DNA of 24,364 nucleotides, taken from a virus. Position numbers and translations under genes: made by a program. Of the stretch, positions 7,925 to 13,858 are shown piece after piece. The notes beneath the pieces are model-generated. The model made no database searches, had not been told where the DNA came from, and saw only the letters and a list, made by a program, of their open reading frames with translations. Positions within the stretch are counted from its first letter, which is position 1, and the number at the start of each line of letters is the position of its first letter. Where the stretch lies: positions 1-24,364 of IMG/VR virus record IMGVR_UViG_3300030090_000116. One strand, given 5' to 3'.

Positions 7925-8215
7925 CTATACTATCTTAGCGGGGCGAACGCCTTTACGTGCAATACCTGCTCCGCGTACCTTACCGCCTTTCTTGTACCCC
8001 TTGGTCATCATCTTAGCGCCAGACTGCTTCTTCTTTTTCTTCATAGGCATGGCTTCTTCTAGCAAACCGCCCATACTCATTTGCTTGACCTTACCGCCTG
8101 CTTTCATGTCACCAACGCCATCAGCAGCAAACTCAGGAATCATTTTTCCTGTTTTAGGGTCTTTTACCATTGGCATCTTGCCACCGGCTCTATAGCCTTT
8201 AGTCTTCATCTTCAT
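7925..8215 (-). CDS. Small Lys/Met/Gly-rich protein with VRGAGIARKG tail (96 aa)
   Basis: The protein is rich in Lys, Gly and Met (MKMKTKGYRAGGKMPMVKDP; MKAGGKVKQMSMGGL) and ends KKGGKVRGAGIARKGVRPAK-IV. Three GGK islands (GYRAGGKMP, MKAGGKVKQ, GYKKGGKVRG) look like internal repeats of one docking motif. The start overlaps the upstream gene by 17 nt, so translation is probably coupled; the third codon is also ATG, so the start could be 6 nt later. The 17 bases coding the end of the tail motif (7941-7957) are identical to 7482-7498 in the neighbouring gene. Role unknown, probably virion-associated. Confidence 0.7.
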   Translation of the reverse strand: MKMKTKGYRAGGKMPMVKDPKTGKMIPEFAADGVGDMKAGGKVKQMSMGGLLEEAMPMKKKKKQSGAKMMTKGYKKGGKVRGAGIARKGVRPAKIV

Positions 8216-8891
8216 GATCTATCTCCGCATAGAGGTTATCGAATACTTGGTTTACATCAAGCGTGTAATCTAAGTCAGATTTACTGTAGTGAATGTGTTG
8301 TGACGGCCTAAAATCAGGAGCGCCTATTCCCATCTCAAACCATGCGGGGTGGGATACCCGAACACGGTTATTTGGAAGGGCAACAATATTGCCTGTCCAA
8401 TTATCTGCATCTAGCAACTCAAGCACATGGGCTTGTTTGTGTTGCGCAGGGTCATCCGCAATCTCGGAGTCAGTATAATCAACGGTAAAATAATACTTTG
8501 CTGGGTATAACCTACCGTCAATTTTTGCCATCCACGGACAGGGAGAGCAACGTTCAAGGACATACACACTATGTGTTCTTGAGGCGCAGTCCCAAGGTTG
8601 CGCTGCCCAAACGGGCATAGGGTCAGGCCACTCTTCGAGCGGTGTATCTCCTACAAGCGCAGTTATGGGCATTCTTGCCCACATTGCCCCGCCATGCGGG
8701 TTTGGCTCATCGGTGTCGTATGTCTCAGCACCTGTAAAAACCATCTGAAAAGAAAGACATCGTTTTGGGACAGTAGTTACCGCAATAGCCATAGCGTGCA
8801 AAAACTCACCATGATATTTCTCATGGTTATGCGTGTATTCTCTACGTACCCAACACTTAAAATACGGTATGTTGGACTGTAAGTATGCCAA
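8199..8891 (-). CDS. Conserved marine-phage protein of unknown function (230 aa)
   Basis: It opens MAYLQSNIPYFKCWVRREYT and continues HGEFLHAMAIAVTTVPKRCL, GGAMWARMPITALVGDTPLE and QPWDCASRTHSVYVLERCSP. Trp, His, Cys and Pro are enriched, giving a compact globular profile rather than a coiled coil or fibre. The C-terminus is acidic (YAEIDHEDED). I recall close relatives in many marine phages, always without a function, beside structural genes. No nuclease, hydrolase or ATPase motif is obvious; four Cys and several His could bind metal but show no clean zinc pattern. The gene abuts its upstream neighbour with a 1-nt gap. Confidence 0.7.
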   Translation of the reverse strand: MAYLQSNIPYFKCWVRREYTHNHEKYHGEFLHAMAIAVTTVPKRCLSFQMVFTGAETYDTDEPNPHGGAMWARMPITALVGDTPLEEWPDPMPVWAAQPWDCASRTHSVYVLERCSPCPWMAKIDGRLYPAKYYFTVDYTDSEIADDPAQHKQAHVLELLDADNWTGNIVALPNNRVRVSHPAWFEMGIGAPDFRPSQHIHYSKSDLDYTLDVNQVFDNLYAEIDHEDED

Positions 8892-8892
8892 T

Positions 8893-9216
8893 TTAACATC
8901 TCCATCTTTTTCGCGCCTGTCGCAGCCTTGAATTGGGGTCTTTTGCTGCTTTAGGGAATTTTTTCATCTGCCCCGCTGAACGTGCGCAGAAAGACTTTCT
9001 ACGCTTCGCCCGTTTGCCCGTAGGACTTTTCTCGGTAACCGCCGTCTGCAATTTGCTTCCGGGGTTCTGTCGTCTGTACTTCGCAACGCCTTTCTTTGTC
9101 ATTCCAGCGCCGGATTTAGTGGGGCGTTTATCCCCACTTTTTACAGACATGCCAGCCATACCACCCTTCTTGAAGGAAGGACAACTATCAGCTTGCTTTT
9201 TGTAGTACCTACGCAA
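8893..9216 (-). CDS. Small basic protein, DUF6321-like, TTG start (107 aa)
   Basis: The frame opens with TTG at 9216; no ATG lies upstream before the previous stop. The encoded MRRYYKKQADSC parallels the MRRYYKSGGKIC start of the 55-aa gene at 7302-7469, which supports this start. The core is GAGMTKKGVAKYRRQNPGSK, then KRAKRRKSFCARSAGQMK, ending RQARKRWRC. The KYRRxNPGSxL ... KRRKSFCARxxG ... RWxC pattern is the one I associate with DUF6321-like phage proteins. Very high Arg/Lys content fits nucleic-acid or capsid-lumen binding. Function unknown; family call moderately sure. Confidence 0.7.
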   Translation of the reverse strand: MRRYYKKQADSCPSFKKGGMAGMSVKSGDKRPTKSGAGMTKKGVAKYRRQNPGSKLQTAVTEKSPTGKRAKRRKSFCARSAGQMKKFPKAAKDPNSRLRQARKRWRC

Positions 9217-9221
9217 GATTA

Positions 9222-9629
9222 CTAGCCAAACTTCTTACGTAAATACATTATGACGGTGTAGGTATCACCACTGCTGGCACCGACTGTGGTGAACTTTATG
9301 TCCCCCGTTTTGCCAGTTCCTGCATTGTTAACTAACCCACCAAATATAGAGTAGTCGTGATCTCCGCTTTGGTTTTCACCTAACTCTATTGCCATAACAT
9401 CTGTATCTGCATCAAATAAGATGCGGACTTTCATGCCTATGCACTGCCACCATATACGATCTATATTTACATCAGTACAAGACAATCCAGTGCGTGAATC
9501 TGCTTCTAACGCACTCACATCTATTTTAGTAACAGCAGATTCGCCAGTACCATCAGAGATGTTTGTTAGTTTGATAGCCACATAAGATGACCCATCAACT
9601 ATTGTTTGGGAAGCTACTGCATCAGCCAT
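9222..9629 (-). CDS. Virion structural protein, unknown (135 aa)
   Basis: A strong AGGAGG site lies 6 nt upstream of the ATG. The sequence alternates short hydrophobic strands with polar turns (SYVAIKLTNISDGTGESAVT; VDIDRIWWQ-like core with WWQCIGMKVRILFDADTDVM) and ends YTVIMYLRKKFG. The pattern suggests an all-beta protein. I recall the ...MYLRKKFG ending from small structural proteins in marine phages, where it is usually unnamed. It is the second gene after the capsid terminator, next to another likely capsid-surface protein, so a decoration or cement role is possible but unproven. Confidence 0.65.
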   Translation of the reverse strand: MADAVASQTIVDGSSYVAIKLTNISDGTGESAVTKIDVSALEADSRTGLSCTDVNIDRIWWQCIGMKVRILFDADTDVMAIELGENQSGDHDYSIFGGLVNNAGTGKTGDIKFTTVGASSGDTYTVIMYLRKKFG

Positions 9630-9641
9630 AACCGCCTCCTA

Positions 9642-10151
9642 TTACTGATCAGCAAAAGCTGGAGCAGTGGTGCTCGTAACATTTCCAAAAATTTGATAGT
9701 TAGTTGTGTTCAGTCCCATGATAGTGACATCAAAACCAGCAGGTACATTAAATTGAATGCTGCTATTAGAGTTACCGTCAGAGAAAACGCTGCTAACTTC
9801 GTTACCATCCGTGTCTAGGAATGTCACGCCACCGATGTAGAAATTAGTATTTCCGGGGGTGATGACAAGCGCATCTGTCGCATCAGCCGCACCACCAGCG
9901 TAAACAAACCTAAACATAGAACCAGCAATAGGCGCTGGCAACGTATAGGTATTGTCCTGTCCACCATCTGGGACAAGCAGAATCCTGCCACTGTGCGTTG
10001 CGTTGGTTAGAGTTACGTTTCCGTCAGACAGACTAACAGGACCGTCACCTAATGTTGCAATCTCAGTGACTGCTCCAGTGGTCGAGTTTTTGCTAATTGT
10101 CTTAAAGGTACTTTCAGAGCGAACCGCACCTGAAAAGGTTGTATTAGCCAT
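9642..10151 (-). CDS. Probable virion surface/structural protein (169 aa)
   Basis: The sequence starts MANTTFSGAVRSESTFKTIS and shows a beta-rich pattern with a TLTNATHSGRILLVPDGGQD segment, YTLPAPIAGSMFRFVYAGGA and a glycine/asparagine-rich C-terminal half. Stretches such as 'TYTLPAP..G..FRFVY' are common in phage head-fibre and decoration-type proteins. AGGAG 7 nt before the ATG is the ribosome site. It is the first gene after the capsid terminator, transcribed by read-through or from the candidate promoter at 10210-10238. A decoration role is inferred from composition and position; no exact family can be named. Confidence 0.65.
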   Translation of the reverse strand: MANTTFSGAVRSESTFKTISKNSTTGAVTEIATLGDGPVSLSDGNVTLTNATHSGRILLVPDGGQDNTYTLPAPIAGSMFRFVYAGGAADATDALVITPGNTNFYIGGVTFLDTDGNEVSSVFSDGNSNSSIQFNVPAGFDVTIMGLNTTNYQIFGNVTSTTAPAFADQ

Positions 10152-10209
10152 TGTGATCTCCTGTCTTGGCTAGTGTCAGACGCGGGATGCGCCTGTCAGG
10201 GATATGAGT

Positions 10210-10238
10210 TTTATACAGTAGAAAAAGAAAAGGGGCAA
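10210..10238 (-). promoter_or_regulatory. Candidate promoter inside the capsid terminator
   Basis: On the minus strand TTGCCC (10238-10233) and TATAAA (10215-10210) are 17 nt apart, matching sigma70 spacing with 4/6 and 5/6 consensus bases. The -35 lies in the terminator stem and loop. Transcription would start about 50 nt before the gene at 9642-10151. Confidence 0.35.
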
Positions 10239-10252
10239 CAAGTGCCCCTTTC
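10221..10252 (-). terminator. Rho-independent terminator after the major capsid gene
   Basis: The stem is 9 bp, AAAGGGGCA (minus strand, from 10251) pairing with TGCCCCTTT, around a 5-nt loop, followed on the minus strand by TTCTTTTTC. It begins 7 nt past the capsid stop codon. It may act as a partial terminator that keeps capsid transcripts more abundant than the downstream virion genes. Confidence 0.75.
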
Positions 10253-10257
10253 ATTCA

Positions 10258-11166
10258 TTAAGCACCGGGTGAACCGAAAATACCTAATGGGTCACTCACA
10301 CCAAATGAGTAACGCTCTCTGGCTTTATAACGCGAGTTACCAGTATCGAAATCAGCATCCATAGAGGTGCTCATTGGGGTACGAGTAAAATGCTTCAAAC
10401 CGTTAGGAACGTCAGTCATCAAGAACCAAGCGTCGGTATCAGTCAGATAATGGTTAACTGCGTAACCTTCTGGGATAGAACCATTGTTGCGAATCGCATT
10501 CAGGTCATTATCCGCAGTTCCAACACGACCTTCGGTTTCTAGCAAACGAGTTGCTACGAACTGAAGATTAGGTGGAATTACCAACTTACGAGGCTTGGCA
10601 GCAATCAAAAGGCCACGCTCATCCGTCCAACCAGCGATCTGAATAACGGCAGCTTCAAGAGAAGTTTCGTTAAGATCAGCAGCAGTGCTGGGTTCGTTTG
10701 AGTTAGTGCCCCCGCTTACCAATGGGTGGTCAGTAGCACAAAGCTCCTTTCCGTCACCATAGGTCGTACCTGAATCAAACGCGTTGTTCAGGATAGCGGC
10801 TGCTTTAACCTGCTTAGTATACGCCATAGCGCGAGCAAGAGCCTTGGTGTAACGAGCAGACAATGAGTCATACAGGTTATCTTCAATGGCTTCCTCGGTA
10901 ATAGCGAAGCCCATTGCCACGGTCTCGTGCGTATAGCGTGCAGTCCATGCTTCTTGAGCATTGTCATACTCAATTGCAGCGCCTTCATCTTTAACAGGTG
11001 CTGCTGAGAAACCGGACAGCTTGGTTTCTTCTTCAAACGAGCGATCTGAAGATTCGTTTTCGTAAATTTCGGTGTGCTCTTCACCGTATTTTGCGTACTC
11101 CATTCCAAACAGCGCGTTCAGGCCGGGAAGGAGTTCTTTAAGTAGCTGGGCGCGTGAAATTGCCAT
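10258..11166 (-). CDS. Major capsid protein, Mu gpT-like HK97 fold
   Basis: This 302-aa protein has the features of the gpT-like major head subunit family: an N-terminal arm (LLPGLNALFGMEYAKYGEEH), an E-loop-like acidic stretch (EIYENESSDRSFEEETKLSG), then YTHETVAMGFAITEEAIEDN, a Lys/Ala-rich spine helix (ARAMAYTKQVKAAAILNNAF), LCATDHPLVSGG, and AKPRKLVIPPNLQFVATRLL near the A-domain. Length is normal for a gpT-like subunit. A strong AAGGAGATATAAGGC leader precedes the ATG and a terminator follows the stop, both as expected for the most highly expressed virion gene. It lies immediately after the 197-aa structural gene and downstream of the scaffold-like gene. Confidence 0.9.
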   Translation of the reverse strand: MAISRAQLLKELLPGLNALFGMEYAKYGEEHTEIYENESSDRSFEEETKLSGFSAAPVKDEGAAIEYDNAQEAWTARYTHETVAMGFAITEEAIEDNLYDSLSARYTKALARAMAYTKQVKAAAILNNAFDSGTTYGDGKELCATDHPLVSGGTNSNEPSTAADLNETSLEAAVIQIAGWTDERGLLIAAKPRKLVIPPNLQFVATRLLETEGRVGTADNDLNAIRNNGSIPEGYAVNHYLTDTDAWFLMTDVPNGLKHFTRTPMSTSMDADFDTGNSRYKARERYSFGVSDPLGIFGSPGA

Positions 11167-11179
11167 GCCTTATATCTCC

Positions 11180-11773
11180 TTATACGCCTGTGGTGTTGTC
11201 GTACTGATGACCTGCGTTCCATTTAACGTAAGCCTCAGTAAAACCACCAGATGCGTTTTTGGTTTCCTCAACCAGTCCGACAATACGGAAAGGTAGTGTT
11301 GCAGTTGTTGCAGACGAATCTGAGATTGCACCACGAGAATTACCCGAAGTTGAATCACCAGTGTTATCTACACCTGCGACGTTTGCACCGATGTCAGTCA
11401 GAGCAAGATCGCCAATGGTTGTACCAGAGGATACAACAGCGGCCTTAAACAAAAGGTCAGTTGCATCAGCTACATACGCTTCGATATCAGAAGCCACAGT
11501 GCTCGCAGGATAAGACTGACGAAACACTTTGTACTTCAGATTTGGGTCGGTGTATGTACAACCAAGAAAGACACCAACAGGTGTCATAGCAGCGTCAAAC
11601 GTATCACGCTCAACGGTGCCTCCGGTAACCAATTTTACAGCGTCTCCGTAAAAAATAGCGGTAGCATAGCCACTTGCAATTTGAAAGTGACGAGTTACGC
11701 CCACGAAAGGAGAGCCGCTCAACAGTTTTACCGGAACTAGGCCATAAGGCCCGTCTACAGTAGGATAAGCCAT
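11180..11773 (-). CDS. Conserved capsid-associated structural protein (197 aa)
   Basis: The protein opens MAYPTVDGPYGLVPVKLLSG and carries IASGYATAIFYGDAVKLVTG, TPVGVFLGCTYTDPNLKYKV and TATLPFRIVGLVEETKNASG, ending VKWNAGHQYDNTTGV. I know this pattern as a widespread marine phage protein always encoded directly before a gpT-like capsid gene; its role is unnamed but position suggests a capsid cement or decoration protein. The sequence is beta-rich with an extended Ser/Thr/Gly linker at residues about 135-160. AGGAGC is the ribosome site and the capsid gene follows after 13 nt. No protease or chaperone motif is visible. Confidence 0.7.
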   Translation of the reverse strand: MAYPTVDGPYGLVPVKLLSGSPFVGVTRHFQIASGYATAIFYGDAVKLVTGGTVERDTFDAAMTPVGVFLGCTYTDPNLKYKVFRQSYPASTVASDIEAYVADATDLLFKAAVVSSGTTIGDLALTDIGANVAGVDNTGDSTSGNSRGAISDSSATTATLPFRIVGLVEETKNASGGFTEAYVKWNAGHQYDNTTGV

Positions 11774-11785
11774 TTTTAGCTCCTA

Positions 11786-12235
11786 TTAAGTTCCGTTACC
11801 AAAAGTAACCTTCGTTTTTCTCTCGTTAAAGAGAGGCATACGAGGGTCGTTTTCTCGCATGAGGTTGTTGTCAACGGACTGCATCTGCGAACGTGTTTGC
11901 TGTTGATAGTAGTCATTACGTTCATCGACGAGTTCTGCTGGAGCTTTACAGAGCAATAGACCACCAATGACTACATTGTCTTTGAATCTATCGTTTTCGA
12001 TAGTAACCAATGTAATTTCTGGATGATCTGTCGCCTTTACAGGCTCCCAACCTTCACGCAGTTTGGAGGAAACATTTGTGGCATCAACAGTACCTAACGA
12101 ACTCACTCTAACCCAACGAAATTCATAACCCGGCTCGGGATTTGGTGACGGTAACACCTCTGGGCGCTGCCAAGCCTTTTTACGGGTCGTTTTTTCACGA
12201 GTTTTGTGTTCTCGATTTATATGGTTTTCAGCCAT
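11786..12235 (-). CDS. Conserved head-operon protein, unknown function (149 aa)
   Basis: An Arg/Lys/Glu-rich N-terminus of about 30 residues leads into PEVLPSPNPEPGYEFRWVRV and NVSSKLREGWEPVKATDHPE, then GGLLLCKAPAELVDERNDYY and LMRENDPRMPLFNERK near the end. I recall this combination (PEPGYxFRW, REGWEPV, CKAP, MRENDPRMPLF) from many marine phages between scaffold and capsid genes; the function is not known. The start overlaps the scaffold stop in ATGGCTGA, so the two are translationally coupled. A head-assembly helper is the simplest reading. Confidence 0.7.
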   Translation of the reverse strand: MAENHINREHKTREKTTRKKAWQRPEVLPSPNPEPGYEFRWVRVSSLGTVDATNVSSKLREGWEPVKATDHPEITLVTIENDRFKDNVVIGGLLLCKAPAELVDERNDYYQQQTRSQMQSVDNNLMRENDPRMPLFNERKTKVTFGNGT

Positions 12236-13262
12236 TTTCTTTCCTCATATCTAATGCAACCTGTTTGGCGTACTGTTCAGGGGTAAGACCTAAACGCTTT
12301 GATAAAGTAAGTTGTGTTTGCGTAAGCCTAATTTTTCTAGGCGCTGTGCTCCGCGTAGCGGGGGCAACCACATTCGACTTTCTCTTTTGTTTACGTTCTA
12401 CCTCCGGTTCATCCTCGAAGTTCTCGGGGAATAACTGTCGCATACGAGTATCAATTCGCTCGTAGTATTCATCAGTCTGAGGGCTTATGCCTTCTTCATC
12501 GACAAGTTTTTTGTGCAACCCCAGAGCATAACTTGTCATCTCTATGTCTTTATTGAACCAAGGATTAGCTTCTTGCCAAGCTAAACCCCTTTCGTCAACT
12601 CGAACAGGCTCTGGGGCGGATTCTGCGGCAACCTTATCAGGATTTTCCTCGTTCTGTAAAGCTGGTAACTTGAAATTATTTAGCCTGTCAGCCTTAATCT
12701 TAGCATTCGTTAGGCTTTCTTGCGCTTCAAGAACTTTGTCTGAGTCTCCAGCCTCATACGCGTCTTTGTACAGTTTTTTAGCACTTTCTAACTCTGTAAC
12801 CGCGCTTCTTTTAGCTTGTTCAAGCAGTGCTGTCTGATTTTTATTTACGTCAGCTTTAAGGCTTTTATTCTCTTCCACAAGTTGATGAGAAAACCTTTCC
12901 AACTCCTCACGCTCTCGCTGAGCTTGTTCTTTAGCCCTGCGTTCATCGTGATAGCCCTTGCTAAAATGTTGAATACGTTTTCGGACTTTCTCCGAATAGT
13001 CTTCCAACTCTTCGTCAGTAACGTCTTCAGGTGGCTCAGATGGTTTACGATTGCGATCCGCTTTGGGCGTGTCGTCAACCACTTCAATTTCAACGTTATC
13101 GTCGTCGTTATCCATTTCGTCTTCAACGACAGTATCAAGTTCCTCAACTTTCTTACCACCTATGTTTACCTCTTGTGCACTGGAAGGCTCAACGTCTATG
13201 ACAACATCTTCTTTTTCTTGATCCCCATCGGGAAAATCAAATTCTACTTTCTGAAATGGCAT
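12228..13262 (-). CDS. Scaffolding-like capsid assembly protein (344 aa)
   Basis: Residues 1-80 are extremely acidic (EDVVIDVEPSS; VVEDEMDNDDDNVEIEVVDD). Residues about 90-200 form a long charged coiled coil (KVRKRIQHFSKGYHDERRAK; ELERFSHQLVEENKSLKADV; LEQAKRSAVTELESAKKLYK). The C-terminal 60 residues are basic (ERKQKRKSNVVAPATRSTAP; KIRLTQTQLTLSKRLGLTPE). An acidic start, helical middle and basic capsid-binding end are the usual architecture of internal scaffolds. Position, two genes before the major capsid, agrees. Identity to a named scaffold family is not claimed. AGGAG precedes the ATG. Confidence 0.75.
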   Translation of the reverse strand: MPFQKVEFDFPDGDQEKEDVVIDVEPSSAQEVNIGGKKVEELDTVVEDEMDNDDDNVEIEVVDDTPKADRNRKPSEPPEDVTDEELEDYSEKVRKRIQHFSKGYHDERRAKEQAQREREELERFSHQLVEENKSLKADVNKNQTALLEQAKRSAVTELESAKKLYKDAYEAGDSDKVLEAQESLTNAKIKADRLNNFKLPALQNEENPDKVAAESAPEPVRVDERGLAWQEANPWFNKDIEMTSYALGLHKKLVDEEGISPQTDEYYERIDTRMRQLFPENFEDEPEVERKQKRKSNVVAPATRSTAPRKIRLTQTQLTLSKRLGLTPEQYAKQVALDMRKENG

Positions 13263-13272
13263 GAGTTATCTC

Positions 13273-13668
13273 CTATACTGCCATGACCCCACGGGGATCG
13301 GGAATTACGGCTTCAATAGAATCGTCGTTCATCAAACGAAACTCTTTGCCATTTACCTTAAAACGTGTGCCCGTATTCATACGAAACATCACATAATCAC
13401 CCGTTTTGCACCAAGGGCCTTCAGGGAACCTGTCTTTGTCACTGTAAGCATCAGCACCCATATCAATGACAACACCCATAATTGAAGTGATGTACTCTCT
13501 GTGCATAGCTTCAGTCGTTTTGAGCAGCGTGTTACCTTGGTAGTACTCTTCTATATCTGGTAGAGCAACAAGAACACGGTATCCAACAGGTTGAGGCAAT
13601 TGTGCTTCTAAATCAGCTAACTCTTGCTCTGATGCATCAGGCATTTTTAATGTCTGAGGTTTAGTCAT
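13273..13668 (-). CDS. Phage GroES-like co-chaperonin (131 aa)
   Basis: Residues 26-131 follow the Cpn10 plan: QPVGYRVLVALPD is the first strand (GroES has P-L-x-D-R-V-x-V), a polar loop at about 40-60 holds GNTLLKTT with a hydrophobic triplet like the GroES mobile-loop IVL, then GVVIDMGADAYSD, a FPEGPWCKTGDYVMFRMNTG segment equal to the roof and core strands, KVNGKEFRLMNDDSIEAVIP at the end. Phage T4 gp31 is the known precedent for a phage GroES used to fold its capsid protein. I start at 13668 because GGAAG is well spaced there and the stop of the upstream gene overlaps by 8 nt; 13674 and 13725 are other in-frame starts. Confidence 0.8.
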   Translation of the reverse strand: MTKPQTLKMPDASEQELADLEAQLPQPVGYRVLVALPDIEEYYQGNTLLKTTEAMHREYITSIMGVVIDMGADAYSDKDRFPEGPWCKTGDYVMFRMNTGTRFKVNGKEFRLMNDDSIEAVIPDPRGVMAV

Positions 13669-13858
13669 GGTCATCTTCCATAAAGGTACGCGAGAGGTCT
13701 TCAATGTGTTGTTTGCTGGTTTCAAGACCCCGAATTAAACCAACAACTTCTCTATAATTAGCGTAGTCCTTAGCGGACCCACTACTTAGAAAAACTTGTG
13801 CAGATAAGATTTGCTCATCGATACGATCATTTAGCACGTCAAAGACGGTTTTCGCCAT
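13661..13858 (-). CDS. Small conserved protein after portal (65 aa)
   Basis: A short helical protein with MAKTVFDVLNDRIDEQILSA, then SGSAKDYANYREVVGLIRGL and an acidic end (SRTFMEDDHD). Small helical proteins with DYAxYRxxVGxIxGL sit just after the portal gene in many marine phages; no role is known to me. I use ATG at 13858, which overlaps the portal stop in TGATG; a GTG one codon earlier is possible. Overlaps at both ends (portal and GroES-like gene) indicate translational coupling and support the gene. Confidence 0.7.
   Translation of the reverse strand: MAKTVFDVLNDRIDEQILSAQVFLSSGSAKDYANYREVVGLIRGLETSKQHIEDLSRTFMEDDHD

Noticed and set aside
12816-13286. Plus-strand frame of 156 codons opposite the scaffold-like gene
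   Set aside because: It is antisense to the scaffold-like gene; its Phe/Val-rich look is the mirror of Glu/Lys codons.
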